The position numbers were made by a program, and so were the translations under genes. From Filomicrobium sp. (GTDB lineage: Bacteria; Pseudomonadota; Alphaproteobacteria; Rhizobiales; Hyphomicrobiaceae): a stretch of 35,547 bases of DNA. A model generated the notes under the pieces. It did not search any database and was not told the DNA's origin. It saw nothing but the letters and a program-made list of their open reading frames with translations. The stretch is taken from positions 1-35,547 of the forward strand of contig JARFQY010000375.1 of assembly GCA_029287535.1 (NCBI GenBank), read 5' to 3'. This document shows positions 1 through 7,141 of this stretch, piece after piece; position 1 is the stretch's first letter; each line of letters begins with the position of its first letter.

Positions 1-6
1 ACGCGT

Positions 7-39
7 TCGTCGGCAGCGTCAGATGTGTATAAGAGACAG
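7..39 (+). other. Nextera/Tn5 sequencing adapter remnant
   Basis: This stretch is identical to the Nextera Read 1 adapter as I know it. It ends in the 19-base Tn5 mosaic end AGATGTGTATAAGAGACAG. The six bases before it (1-6) could be the end of an index or other primer sequence. It is not genomic. The interrupted lpd gene begins immediately after it at position 40, so the contig was assembled into an untrimmed read end. Any reading frame that begins inside it (for example an ATG at 25 giving MYKRQ) is an artefact. Confidence 0.97.
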
Positions 40-210
40 GTGCACATGGTTGGCCCCCACGTCGGCGAGCTGATCGCCGAGGCCGCCGTGATCATGGAAT
101 TCGGCGGCTCCGCCGAAGACCTCGCCCGGACTTGCCACGCCCACCCGACACTGACCGAAGCCGTCAAAGAAGCCGCTTTGGCGGTGGACAAGCGTCCAAT
201 CCATATGTGA
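40..210 (+). CDS. lpd: Dihydrolipoyl dehydrogenase, C-terminal fragment
   Basis: This is the last 56 residues of an E3 dihydrolipoamide dehydrogenase, the FAD flavoprotein that reoxidises lipoyl groups in 2-oxoacid dehydrogenase complexes. The visible part is the dimerisation domain. It carries [12 protein letters not shown], the [16 protein letters not shown] segment with the HPT histidine and glutamate expected to form the base pair reaching the partner active site, and a terminal DKRPIHM. The 5' portion is missing because the contig begins here, directly after adapter sequence. The terminal stop is TGA. In many alphaproteobacteria lpd closes the pyruvate or 2-oxoglutarate dehydrogenase gene cluster, but the upstream genes are not in the window. 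Confidence 0.95.
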   Translation: MHMVGPHVGELIAEAAVIMEFGGSAEDLARTCHAHPTLTEAVKEAALAVDKRPIHM

Positions 211-323
211 AGCATGTCTGCCGCCGATCATCAGCGCATTCAGTCAGCTTTTTTTGAACTGAGCTGGTCGCCTTGCAGTGCCGCGCCGTAGTGTACTCCG
301 AGTAACTCACAAATGGCGGCACA

Positions 324-728
324 ATGGCAAAGCTCATCATGCCCTACCTGACGATGGCGGGCATCTTACTGGTCCTGGACCTGCTCTGGATAGGGGTCAT
401 CGCGCGCGATTTCTATCGCAACGGCCTCGGCGCCTTGATGGCCGAGAATATCAACATGGCCGCCGCCTTCGGGTTCTACGTGATCTACTCGATTGGGCTG
501 TTTGTGTTCGTCGTCCAGCCGGCGCTGGCAAACGGTGACTGGCAGAAGGCGGCCATGATGGGGGCTATGTTCGGGCTCGTCGCTTATGCGACTTATGATC
601 TCACCAACCTCGCCGTCGTGAAGGGCTTCCCCATCAACATTGCGCTTGTCGACATGGCATGGGGCGCGGGTGTCAGCGCGGTGACGGCGGCGGCGACTGT
701 GCTCATCGCTAATCGCTTTGCCGGGTGA
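324..728 (+). CDS. DUF2177 family membrane protein
   Basis: This 134-residue hydrophobic protein has about four predicted membrane segments and matches the DUF2177 pattern. An early LVLDLLWIGVIARDFYR segment is followed by a central FYVIYSIGLFVF helix and the signature AYATYDLTNLAVVKGFP, then a final VDMAWGAGVSAV helix. Length fits the family (about 130 residues). The function of the family is unknown to me. The Shine-Dalgarno region is weak. The ATG at 324 was chosen because the nearby ATG at 313 is out of frame. The gene lies 113 bases after lpd and 33 bases before the next membrane protein gene, so those two may be cotranscribed. Confidence 0.85.
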   Translation: MAKLIMPYLTMAGILLVLDLLWIGVIARDFYRNGLGALMAENINMAAAFGFYVIYSIGLFVFVVQPALANGDWQKAAMMGAMFGLVAYATYDLTNLAVVKGFPINIALVDMAWGAGVSAVTAAATVLIANRFAG

Positions 729-761
729 GCCGACGGTCTGATCGGGGCAGCCAGAGGGAAG

Positions 762-1220
762 ATGTCCATGCAGGACAAGGATGATCCGGAACTCGCGCTT
801 GCTTTGTTGATCATCCGCTGGTCGGCGGCTGCCTTTTTGTTGGTGTGGGCGCTTGATAAGATCCTTGGGCCCGATGCCGCGCTCAGGACCTTTTCCAAGT
901 TCTACCTGCCTTTGGACAGCACGGTGGTCATTGCGTTGATCGGAATTGTGCAGCTCGCCCTGGTGCTGGCGTTCGCGGCCGGCGCCTTCCGTACCTGGAC
1001 GTATGGCGCGGTTGTCGTGATGCATGCCGCCTCGACACTTGCAAGCTGGGCGAAGTACATGGACCCTTGGGCGCGTCCCAATATCCTGTTCTGGGCGGCG
1101 CTGCCGGTGCTTGGAGCATTGATCGCTCTCTTCATTCTGCGCAAACGGGACACTCTGTTTGCTTTCGACGCTCGCGTCCGCTCGGGTCGCGCGGATTACT
1201 CGACCGGTTCGAGCGTATAG
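762..1220 (+). CDS. DoxX-like small membrane protein
   Basis: This 152-residue protein has four predicted transmembrane helices (about residues 12-30, 50-75, 82-98 and 108-126) and a basic, hydrophilic C-terminus. The arrangement resembles the DoxX/DoxX-like superfamily: a helix pair around ALDKILGP, and a later helix followed by MDPWARPNILFW. Similarity is by general pattern only and no catalytic residue can be pointed out. AGAGGGAAG upstream could serve either the ATG at 762 or the one at 768. Its last 25 bases overlap, tail to tail, the end of the minus-strand TraB/GumN gene, so each stop codon lies inside the other reading frame. Confidence 0.7.
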   Translation: MSMQDKDDPELALALLIIRWSAAAFLLVWALDKILGPDAALRTFSKFYLPLDSTVVIALIGIVQLALVLAFAAGAFRTWTYGAVVVMHAASTLASWAKYMDPWARPNILFWAALPVLGALIALFILRKRDTLFAFDARVRSGRADYSTGSSV

Positions 1221-2263
1221 CCGGCGTTTCTGAGAAGCGCGACAAGACCGTCCTCTCCGATGAGGTGCAGGGCACCGACGCCAATGAACACGTTGCCTTT
1301 GGCGAGAAGCGGCAGCGCATGTGTTCGCATCTTCCGGTTTCTTTGATCCACCATTCGTGACCTGAAACCGGCAAACTCGGTGTCCTTGATGCCGTAACGC
1401 TTTGCGAGAGCTTTCTGTAAAGGCAACAGCGCACCAAGCTGCCTGGCCAGGTAAAGCTGCAGGATGGTCTCCCTGAGATCTTCCGCACGGTCGGCGAACT
1501 GCAAGCTCAGCCCCAGCATCGCAACCTGCTCTTCCATCGGCACGGAGGCCGCGGCTTCGAGTTGTGACTGGACCGTTTCCAGACCAACGACCGGGATCGA
1601 CTTGGCACTCGCCAAGTTGGCGAGGCGCATATCGAGGACCGGCTTGCCGCCTTCCATTCGTTTGCGCTCACATTCGCTGACCGCCATAACCATGCTCACG
1701 ACCCATGGCTTGAACAGTTGTGCGAATTTGCTCGGTAGGCGGGCCGCTTCGAGCTGGTCTTTGACTTTGGAGAAGTGCTCTGGCGAAACCAGCAGATCAA
1801 GTCGCCGCCCATCATCGAACATCATCAACGATGGAGCGTTCGCAAGCGCCGAGGAGACTGCCGTCGGCGAAGTGTCAGCAACTTCGAGTGCGACGACCTT
1901 GGCGTCACTGATCGCCTCTTTCACCTGTTTTGAGAGCTTCGTGACGCGGTCATCAGTCATATGCACCGTGCCGAACAGGTAAGAGTCGGGAATTCCTGCC
2001 TTGCTGATCCTCCACAGCAATGCGTCGCCGTTCTCAGTCTTTTGAGATTCGGCCATGATGGCCGCAAATGCGTCCGGATCGCCGGCCTGAATCTCCTCGA
2101 TAAGACTGCTGCCACTGCAGGTCGCCTTCTTGGCGGCGATGGCGGGATCAATTGTGTTGAGCAGGACCAGGCTGCCCAGGAAGGCGGCCCACAGCCACGG
2201 CTTGCAATTGTAATGCAATTTAATATTCGGCAACGCGATTACCTCAATACGGAGCGGGCTCAT
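1196..2263 (-). CDS. TraB/GumN family protein
   Basis: This 355-residue protein belongs to the TraB/GumN family (a TIKI-like fold with putative metalloprotease activity). It has an N-terminal hydrophobic segment (about residues 22-44, ending in AIAA) that looks like a signal peptide or anchor. The first family motif GTVH is at about 98-101, a conserved glutamate follows in VVALEVAD (about 127), and the second motif GxxALH is at about 328-333. Bacterial members are mostly uncharacterised, so the activity is inferred from the family. The start ATG overlaps the xerC stop by four bases (ATGA). No clear Shine-Dalgarno precedes it, which suggests translational coupling to xerC. The 3' end overlaps the convergent DoxX-like gene by 25 bases. 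Confidence 0.85.
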   Translation of the reverse strand: MSPLRIEVIALPNIKLHYNCKPWLWAAFLGSLVLLNTIDPAIAAKKATCSGSSLIEEIQAGDPDAFAAIMAESQKTENGDALLWRISKAGIPDSYLFGTVHMTDDRVTKLSKQVKEAISDAKVVALEVADTSPTAVSSALANAPSLMMFDDGRRLDLLVSPEHFSKVKDQLEAARLPSKFAQLFKPWVVSMVMAVSECERKRMEGGKPVLDMRLANLASAKSIPVVGLETVQSQLEAAASVPMEEQVAMLGLSLQFADRAEDLRETILQLYLARQLGALLPLQKALAKRYGIKDTEFAGFRSRMVDQRNRKMRTHALPLLAKGNVFIGVGALHLIGEDGLVALLRNAGYTLEPVE

Positions 2264-3180
2264 GCCCGCGGGTGAGCCGCGTTATAGACAGCCAAGAGGC
2301 GCTCCCGGTCAACCTCGGTGTAGATCTGAGTGGTTGAAAGTGAAGCATGCCCAAGGAGTTCCTGGATCTGCCTCAGATCAGCGCCAGCCGACAAGAGGTG
2401 CGTGGCAAAGGAATGGCGAAGGGCATGAGGCGTCGCTGTTTCGGGCAGTCCAAGCCGCTCTCGCAGCCGTTGCATGGCGAGCTGGATAATGCGGGGTGAA
2501 AGCGGTCCCCCCTTCACGCCGAGAAACAACGGTTCATCCATATCAAGCGGGTAGGGGCACAGCTCCACGTATTCAGTGACGGCGTCTTGAACGATCGCCA
2601 GAACCGGAACCAGCCGCTGGCGGCCGCCTTTACCCTTGATGATGAGGCTATCACGGTCCTTGAGCGGAGCGTCACGGCGTTTGAGACCGAGCGCTTCCGA
2701 AATACGCAGCCCACAGCCATACAACAGCAGCAGCACGGCGGTGTCGCGTGCGGCAACCCAATCAATCTTCTGGTTCATGCTCGGTGCCACGGCCGCCTGC
2801 GCTTTTTCGATTGTCAGCGGCTTTGGCACCCCGTGCGGGACCTTTGGCATCTGCACCTGCAGGACCGAGCGGTTCTTTAGAACATCGCGTTTCTCTAACC
2901 AGCCGAAAAACGCACGCAGCGCGGACATGGTTCGAGATAGCGAGCGCGACTGAATACCGCGCCTGCGCCGGGCGGCCATGAATCGACGGAAAACCCGAGT
3001 ATCCAAGGTGCTAAGATCGGCAAGCACGGCTTCGCGGCCCAAGTCCGCCTTGAGAAAATCGGCAAACTGTTGAATATCGCGGGCATAGGCTTCCAGCGTA
3101 TTGGGCGAGCACGCGCGTTCATGCCTGAGGTGATCAAGCCATGCTTCGAGCGTCTGCCCCAAGCTTTGATCATCGTCCAA
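2260..3180 (-). CDS. xerC: Tyrosine recombinase XerC
   Basis: This 306-residue site-specific recombinase of the XerC/XerD type would resolve chromosome dimers at dif together with XerD. The N-terminal SAM-like core-binding domain covers about residues 8-95 and the catalytic domain about 120-300. All catalytic residues are visible: R159 in CGLRISEAL, K184 in KGKGGRQR, H252 and R255 in PHALRHSFATH, H278 in LLGHASLSTTQ and the nucleophile Y287 in QIYTEV. The length is typical. The start is TTG, supported by a strong GGGGGAG seven bases upstream. XerC rather than XerD is favoured by length and general sequence, but the two are close paralogues. It overlaps the downstream TraB/GumN gene by ATGA and so probably forms a two-gene operon. 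Confidence 0.92.
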   Translation of the reverse strand: MDDDQSLGQTLEAWLDHLRHERACSPNTLEAYARDIQQFADFLKADLGREAVLADLSTLDTRVFRRFMAARRRRGIQSRSLSRTMSALRAFFGWLEKRDVLKNRSVLQVQMPKVPHGVPKPLTIEKAQAAVAPSMNQKIDWVAARDTAVLLLLYGCGLRISEALGLKRRDAPLKDRDSLIIKGKGGRQRLVPVLAIVQDAVTEYVELCPYPLDMDEPLFLGVKGGPLSPRIIQLAMQRLRERLGLPETATPHALRHSFATHLLSAGADLRQIQELLGHASLSTTQIYTEVDRERLLAVYNAAHPRA

Positions 3181-3187
3181 ACCGAAT

Positions 3188-3194
3188 CTCCCCC
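3188..3194 (-). promoter_or_regulatory. Strong ribosome binding site deciding the xerC TTG start
   Basis: On the minus strand this reads GGGGGAG, with GGAG seven bases upstream of the TTG at 3178-3180. No ATG or GTG start with comparable spacing is seen, and the recombinase N-terminal domain begins immediately after, so TTG is the best-supported start. Confidence 0.7.
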
Positions 3195-3359
3195 AAACCG
3201 CGTCTGCCAGCCGACCGCTGCAGCAGTGGGAAGCTTCACGATGATTTGGTTAACAGTTGGTAAATGATTCGCCGTGCCGATATCTTTCAATCTAAGTTTG
3301 CGGTCGACAGAGTTCCCGATCTGTTAGGGTGGCATTCGCAGTGAGGCTTGCCGCATCCG

Positions 3360-4355
3360 ATGTCTTCGATTTCCAAGCTGCGGCTACCGCCGCGCGACAA
3401 AAACTACGGAGGCGATAGTCGCCGAGTCGGCGTCGAGATAGAGTTTGCTGCCGTTAGCCCGTCGCGTGTCGCCAGCCGTATTGCTGATCTGTACGGGGGG
3501 GCCGTCGACTGCGAGGACCCCCACCGCTACCACATCCGCTACACCCGGCTTGGTGATTTCCTGGTCGAACTCGATACTCAATATGCCCACCGTGCGCCCG
3601 GCGAGGTCGCGCCGACCGCTTCAGGATTTCAAGGCCTGATGGAGACCTTCAGCCACGCCATGCGCGAGATTTATGGCGATCTCGGCTCATTGGTCATTCC
3701 TTACGAGGTGATTTGCCCACCGATTAACGTTGAGCGGTTGCCGGAGCTGGAAGCCGTCCTTGAGGCTTTGCGCCAGGAAGGCGCCCAGGGGACCCGGGAT
3801 AACCTGCTGCATGCGTTTGGCGTCCAGCTCAATCCCGAGATTGCGACCATGGATCCACATTGGGTCCTCGCCGTTTTGAAGGCGGAGATTCTGCTGTCGG
3901 AATGGCTCCGATCGATCATTTCCGTTGACATGGCCCGCCGTTTTATGGCGTTCGCCGACCCGTTTCCGAAAGCCTACGTCCACCTCATTTTGAAAAAGGA
4001 ATACTGGCCGGATAAGGATCAGTTGATCGACGACTACCTGATCTACAATCCAACGCGGAACCGTGAGCTCGACATGTTGCCGCTGTTCTTGTGGCTTGAT
4101 GCCGACCGGGTTCGCCGCAAGATTCCAGACAAGCTGGTCAAACCCCGCCCGACGTTTCACTACCGGTTGCCGGATGCCAATATCCGCGAGCCGCGTTGGA
4201 GCTTAACGCTGGAATGGAACCGCTGGTGCGTCGTAGAGCGGCTGGCGGAAGATCGAACGGTTCTTGCGGATATGGGCGCAGCTTACATCGAAAATGATCA
4301 AAGCATTTTATCGGAAGACTGGGCGCTTCGCTGCACGGAATGGCTGGTGCTCTGA
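3360..4355 (+). CDS. Amidoligase family protein (ATP-grasp-like COOH-NH2 ligase)
   Basis: This roughly 331-residue protein resembles the putative amidoligase family (PF12224), predicted to join carboxyl and amino groups using ATP. Visible family features are the N-terminal RRVGVEIEFA strand, FLVELDT, the IPYEVICPPI strand with its nearby acidic residues, and NLLHAFGVQLNPE, where the family has a His-x-Asn strand. The C-terminal part has PRWSLTLEWNRW. No signal peptide is seen. An in-frame TTG at 3348 sits one base after GAGG, too close, so ATG 3360 is used. Family members are usually neighbours of a class I glutamine amidotransferase or other peptide-modifying genes. None is present here. Substrate is unknown. 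Confidence 0.8.
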   Translation: MSSISKLRLPPRDKNYGGDSRRVGVEIEFAAVSPSRVASRIADLYGGAVDCEDPHRYHIRYTRLGDFLVELDTQYAHRAPGEVAPTASGFQGLMETFSHAMREIYGDLGSLVIPYEVICPPINVERLPELEAVLEALRQEGAQGTRDNLLHAFGVQLNPEIATMDPHWVLAVLKAEILLSEWLRSIISVDMARRFMAFADPFPKAYVHLILKKEYWPDKDQLIDDYLIYNPTRNRELDMLPLFLWLDADRVRRKIPDKLVKPRPTFHYRLPDANIREPRWSLTLEWNRWCVVERLAEDRTVLADMGAAYIENDQSILSEDWALRCTEWLVL

Positions 4356-4574
4356 GCAGTGCGTCTGCCTGCTGCGGTAACCGTGTCCCCCAACTCACTC
4401 TCGCGACCAGCTGAAAAACAGATCTTGTCGCGAGCTTGCGTTGCGCGTTTCACCTGTCGCAGTATCAACTTAAAACACGATGCTAATGTTTTCCCTGCGG
4501 GGGAGATGATCATGCGGTAACGGCCAACGGCCGGCCGGTGCGAGTCTCTTGCGTTTCACCTTACCCGCCGCGCG

Positions 4575-6371
4575 TTGGTAGCAGTCCGAGTGAGAGTATC
4601 GCGTCGCCAGTTTGGTTATGGTCACGTCCCGGCATCACGCAGAAGTTGCTCTTCAGCCGTTGTCGTTTTTGGGTGCAACGCCTTTGCCATTGTGCTCGCC
4701 ACGGCAACAATGACGCTTTCCGGCAATCACTTTCGCGCCGAGGCAAAGTCACCGGGTGAAACGCACTGCTACAAGAAAGTCTGCCACCGTGTGAAGACGA
4801 TAGCGGAAACCAGAAGCCTGGTCGGCAGGACGACCAAAACTTTTACAACCTATTACGACCATCCCTCGGTCGATCGTTTCAATGTCGGCAAGTACACGTC
4901 CTCCGGCGAGGTCTTCGATGCTGGCGATCCAACGCGCGCATCCAGCTCTAACCTGCCGGATGGAACAGAGCTGCTGGTGCGGAACCCTCAAAACGATCGT
5001 GCCATACATGTACGCATCAATGACTTCGGTCCCTTCCACACCCAGCGCGAGCTTGATTTGACGCGCGCGGGCGCCTATGCGCTCGGCTTTCTGGACCAGG
5101 GCGTCATCACGCTCGAAGTCACGGTGGTGGCACCGCCGCCCGACGGCGAACCCCGCTACAGGCGCAACAGGCGTTACCCGCGAGCGCTGGGCTTCGTTGG
5201 AACGCTCAACAAGCTTGAGGTCCGTCGGCTCGCGCGGTTGCTTATTCACGACAGTGCCGAACGTTGGTTGACCAAAGCGGAAATTCTTGAATTCGTGCGC
5301 TCGGATCGTTCACTCCGCGATGCCGATATGTTGCCGGTGGCGGGCGCCTATGAAGCGAGTTTGGACTTCCCAACGCTCCAGGCTGTCGCGTCCACGACCA
5401 CCTATGCCGCCGAAACCCTGCCTCAGCCGCTCGACGACGCAAAGAGGCGGCGGCGGCCAACCTCTGAGCGGTTTGCAAGGCCACCGGTTCCGCAACCCAA
5501 ATTCGCGCGGCTCGGTTCGCGTAGGATTAGGCTGGCGGCTGCTGACACACTCGGCTGGCGGGGCGGGCGAAGACACAACGGCTCTGGCGATAGACCCGCC
5601 ACACATTGGCGCGAGCCCCCCGTTGTCGTCGCGTCGGCATTCTCTGGGTTGGTCACTGAGAGCGGCTTTTCGCAACGGCCGGCGATGCGATACGCGCGGC
5701 TTGCCAAGTCTGCACCGCATTTTTATGAGGTTCCCGCCTTCAACAGTAGCTCCATTCGCATGACTGTCCCTGGACTACATGCCTTCATGGCGCTCATGGT
5801 GCCGCACTGCGGGCGAGAAGTGACGCCGCCGAAAGCACTCGGTGCGCTAACGACCGTGGCATTCCTGCTTCTGATTTTGACGTGGGTGACGCTAGAGTTC
5901 TCAAGCATGCAGCCCGTCCACGCTAGGCCCTTACGACGCGCAGCGGCCTTCCCACAGCCAACTCCATCTCCTGCGCCGGCCAGTGCCAATTTCCGAGGCG
6001 AGTGCATCTCAGAGATTCCCGCGCCGGTCATGCCTCGAATGGATAGCCTGGAACCGCCGGCAATGATCCCGCGGGGCGTCAAGGTCGAAGGCGTTGTTGT
6101 GGCCGCGCGCCCGCTGGTCATTGCAGGACAGCTAAAGGGCGAGTGTCATTGCGAAAGCCTTATCGTTGGCCGGCAGGGGACTATCGAAGGTTCGGTGGAG
6201 GCCATGGAACTGGCGATTTACGGCCAGGTGAGGGGGACCATCAAAACCAGCAGTCTTCGGATCGAAGACGGTGCGAACGTCGAAGGTGAGATCTTCCAAG
6301 AGACGCTCCAAATAGATCCGCACACGCAGGTTTGCGCGACCATCCGCGAGCTGTCCGACGCAGATAATTGA
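4575..6371 (+). CDS. RlpA-like double-psi beta-barrel / bactofilin fusion protein
   Basis: This is one uninterrupted frame of 598 codons. An N-terminal hydrophobic stretch (about 25-46) may be a signal anchor. Residues 85-185 form an RlpA-like double-psi barrel with YYDHPS, KYTSSGEVFDA, VRINDFGPF and LDLTRAGAYALGF. A long basic, low-complexity linker (about 190-415) is followed by a clear membrane helix (about 424-443, TTVAFLLLILTWVTLEF), then a Pro/Ala stretch. A bactofilin-type beta-helix occupies about 498-590, with repeated hydrophobic-glycine steps such as VIAGQLKGECHCESLIVG and LAIYGQVRGTIKT. This topology would put the RlpA barrel in the periplasm and the bactofilin in the cytoplasm. 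RlpA proteins bind or cleave denuded glycan strands, and bactofilins polymerise and often position wall enzymes. The start is uncertain: TTG 4575 or GTG 4590. Two genes joined by a lost stop cannot be excluded, since the linker reads poorly. Confidence 0.7.
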   Translation: MVAVRVRVSRRQFGYGHVPASRRSCSSAVVVFGCNAFAIVLATATMTLSGNHFRAEAKSPGETHCYKKVCHRVKTIAETRSLVGRTTKTFTTYYDHPSVDRFNVGKYTSSGEVFDAGDPTRASSSNLPDGTELLVRNPQNDRAIHVRINDFGPFHTQRELDLTRAGAYALGFLDQGVITLEVTVVAPPPDGEPRYRRNRRYPRALGFVGTLNKLEVRRLARLLIHDSAERWLTKAEILEFVRSDRSLRDADMLPVAGAYEASLDFPTLQAVASTTTYAAETLPQPLDDAKRRRRPTSERFARPPVPQPKFARLGSRRIRLAAADTLGWRGGRRHNGSGDRPATHWREPPVVVASAFSGLVTESGFSQRPAMRYARLAKSAPHFYEVPAFNSSSIRMTVPGLHAFMALMVPHCGREVTPPKALGALTTVAFLLLILTWVTLEFSSMQPVHARPLRRAAAFPQPTPSPAPASANFRGECISEIPAPVMPRMDSLEPPAMIPRGVKVEGVVVAARPLVIAGQLKGECHCESLIVGRQGTIEGSVEAMELAIYGQVRGTIKTSSLRIEDGANVEGEIFQETLQIDPHTQVCATIRELSDADN

Positions 6372-6413
6372 TCGCGCCTGTCCGCCTGGCGGATGGCTCT
6401 GGCAGCCGTCGGC

Positions 6414-7070
6414 TTATACGATTTTCTGACCGGTCTTCGCCCAATCGGCGAGAAATGCATCAAGCCCCTTGTCCGTCAGTGGATGCTTGATCAGCGCCCG
6501 CAGGATACCCGGAGGGATCGTCGCCACATCCGCCCCGATCAAAGCCGCCTCGCGCACATGATTCACGGTACGGATGGAAGCCGCCAGGATATCCGTTGTC
6601 AGATCCTGGTAATTGTCGAAGATCTGCCGGATCTCGCGAATGAGAAGCATGCCGTCTTGGCCGGCGTCATCCAGCCGCCCGATAAAAGGGGAAACGAATG
6701 TTGCGCCCGCTTTGGCTGCGAGGAGCGCTTGGTTCGCATTGAAGCAAAGCGTCACGTTGACCATCAGGCCATCGCCAGTTAGCTCCTTGCACGCGCGCAG
6801 GCCGTCGAAAGTCAAAGGCACCTTGATCGTGACGTTTTTGGCAATCTTGGCCAGTTCACGGGCCTCACTCAGCATACCCGCGGTCTCCGTCGCGGCGACC
6901 TCGGCCGAGACCGGCCCGGGCACGATTTCGCAGATTTCGGCGATCGCCTCCTTGAAATCGCGTCCGGACTTGGCGATGAGCGACGGATTGGTCGTCACGC
7001 CGTCCAGTAGGCCCGTCGCAGCCAGTTCCTTGATTTCGTTAACGTCCGCTGTATCGACGAAGAATTTCAT
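6414..7070 (-). CDS. Transaldolase / fructose-6-phosphate aldolase (small type)
   Basis: This 218-residue cytoplasmic class I aldolase belongs to the short transaldolase/FSA family. It starts with MKFFVDTAD (catalytic Asp6), followed by GVTTNPSL. The Schiff-base lysine is K83 in NVTIKVPLT, and the C-terminal half has [27 protein letters not shown] and [11 protein letters not shown]. It would transfer dihydroxyacetone units between sugar phosphates in the non-oxidative pentose phosphate pathway. Transaldolase and fructose-6-phosphate aldolase cannot be separated by reading alone. The ATG at 7070 was chosen over an upstream in-frame ATG at 7118 because it gives the family N-terminus and has AGGGA about seven bases ahead. 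It is divergent from priA across 71 bases, a neighbour pairing common in alphaproteobacteria. Confidence 0.92.
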   Translation of the reverse strand: MKFFVDTADVNEIKELAATGLLDGVTTNPSLIAKSGRDFKEAIAEICEIVPGPVSAEVAATETAGMLSEARELAKIAKNVTIKVPLTFDGLRACKELTGDGLMVNVTLCFNANQALLAAKAGATFVSPFIGRLDDAGQDGMLLIREIRQIFDNYQDLTTDILAASIRTVNHVREAALIGADVATIPPGILRALIKHPLTDKGLDAFLADWAKTGQKIV

Positions 7071-7141
7071 GGCTGTCCCTTGCCGCAGGCTTGCCCTAAC
7101 AGGTGCCCTACTATCCAAATGATTCGCATGTCTAGCGGTTT

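Noticed and set aside
25-39. Apparent ATG start of the first ORF (MYKRQ)
   Set aside because: It lies inside the Nextera adapter. The lpd fragment begins after it and has no real start in the window.
3348-3359. TTG start for the amidoligase
   Set aside because: GAGG lies one base before it, too close for a ribosome binding site. ATG 3360 is the better choice.
6381-6393. TCCGCC/GGCGGA hairpin between the bactofilin fusion and the transaldolase gene
   Set aside because: The loop would be a single base and no T-tract follows, so it is too weak to call a terminator.
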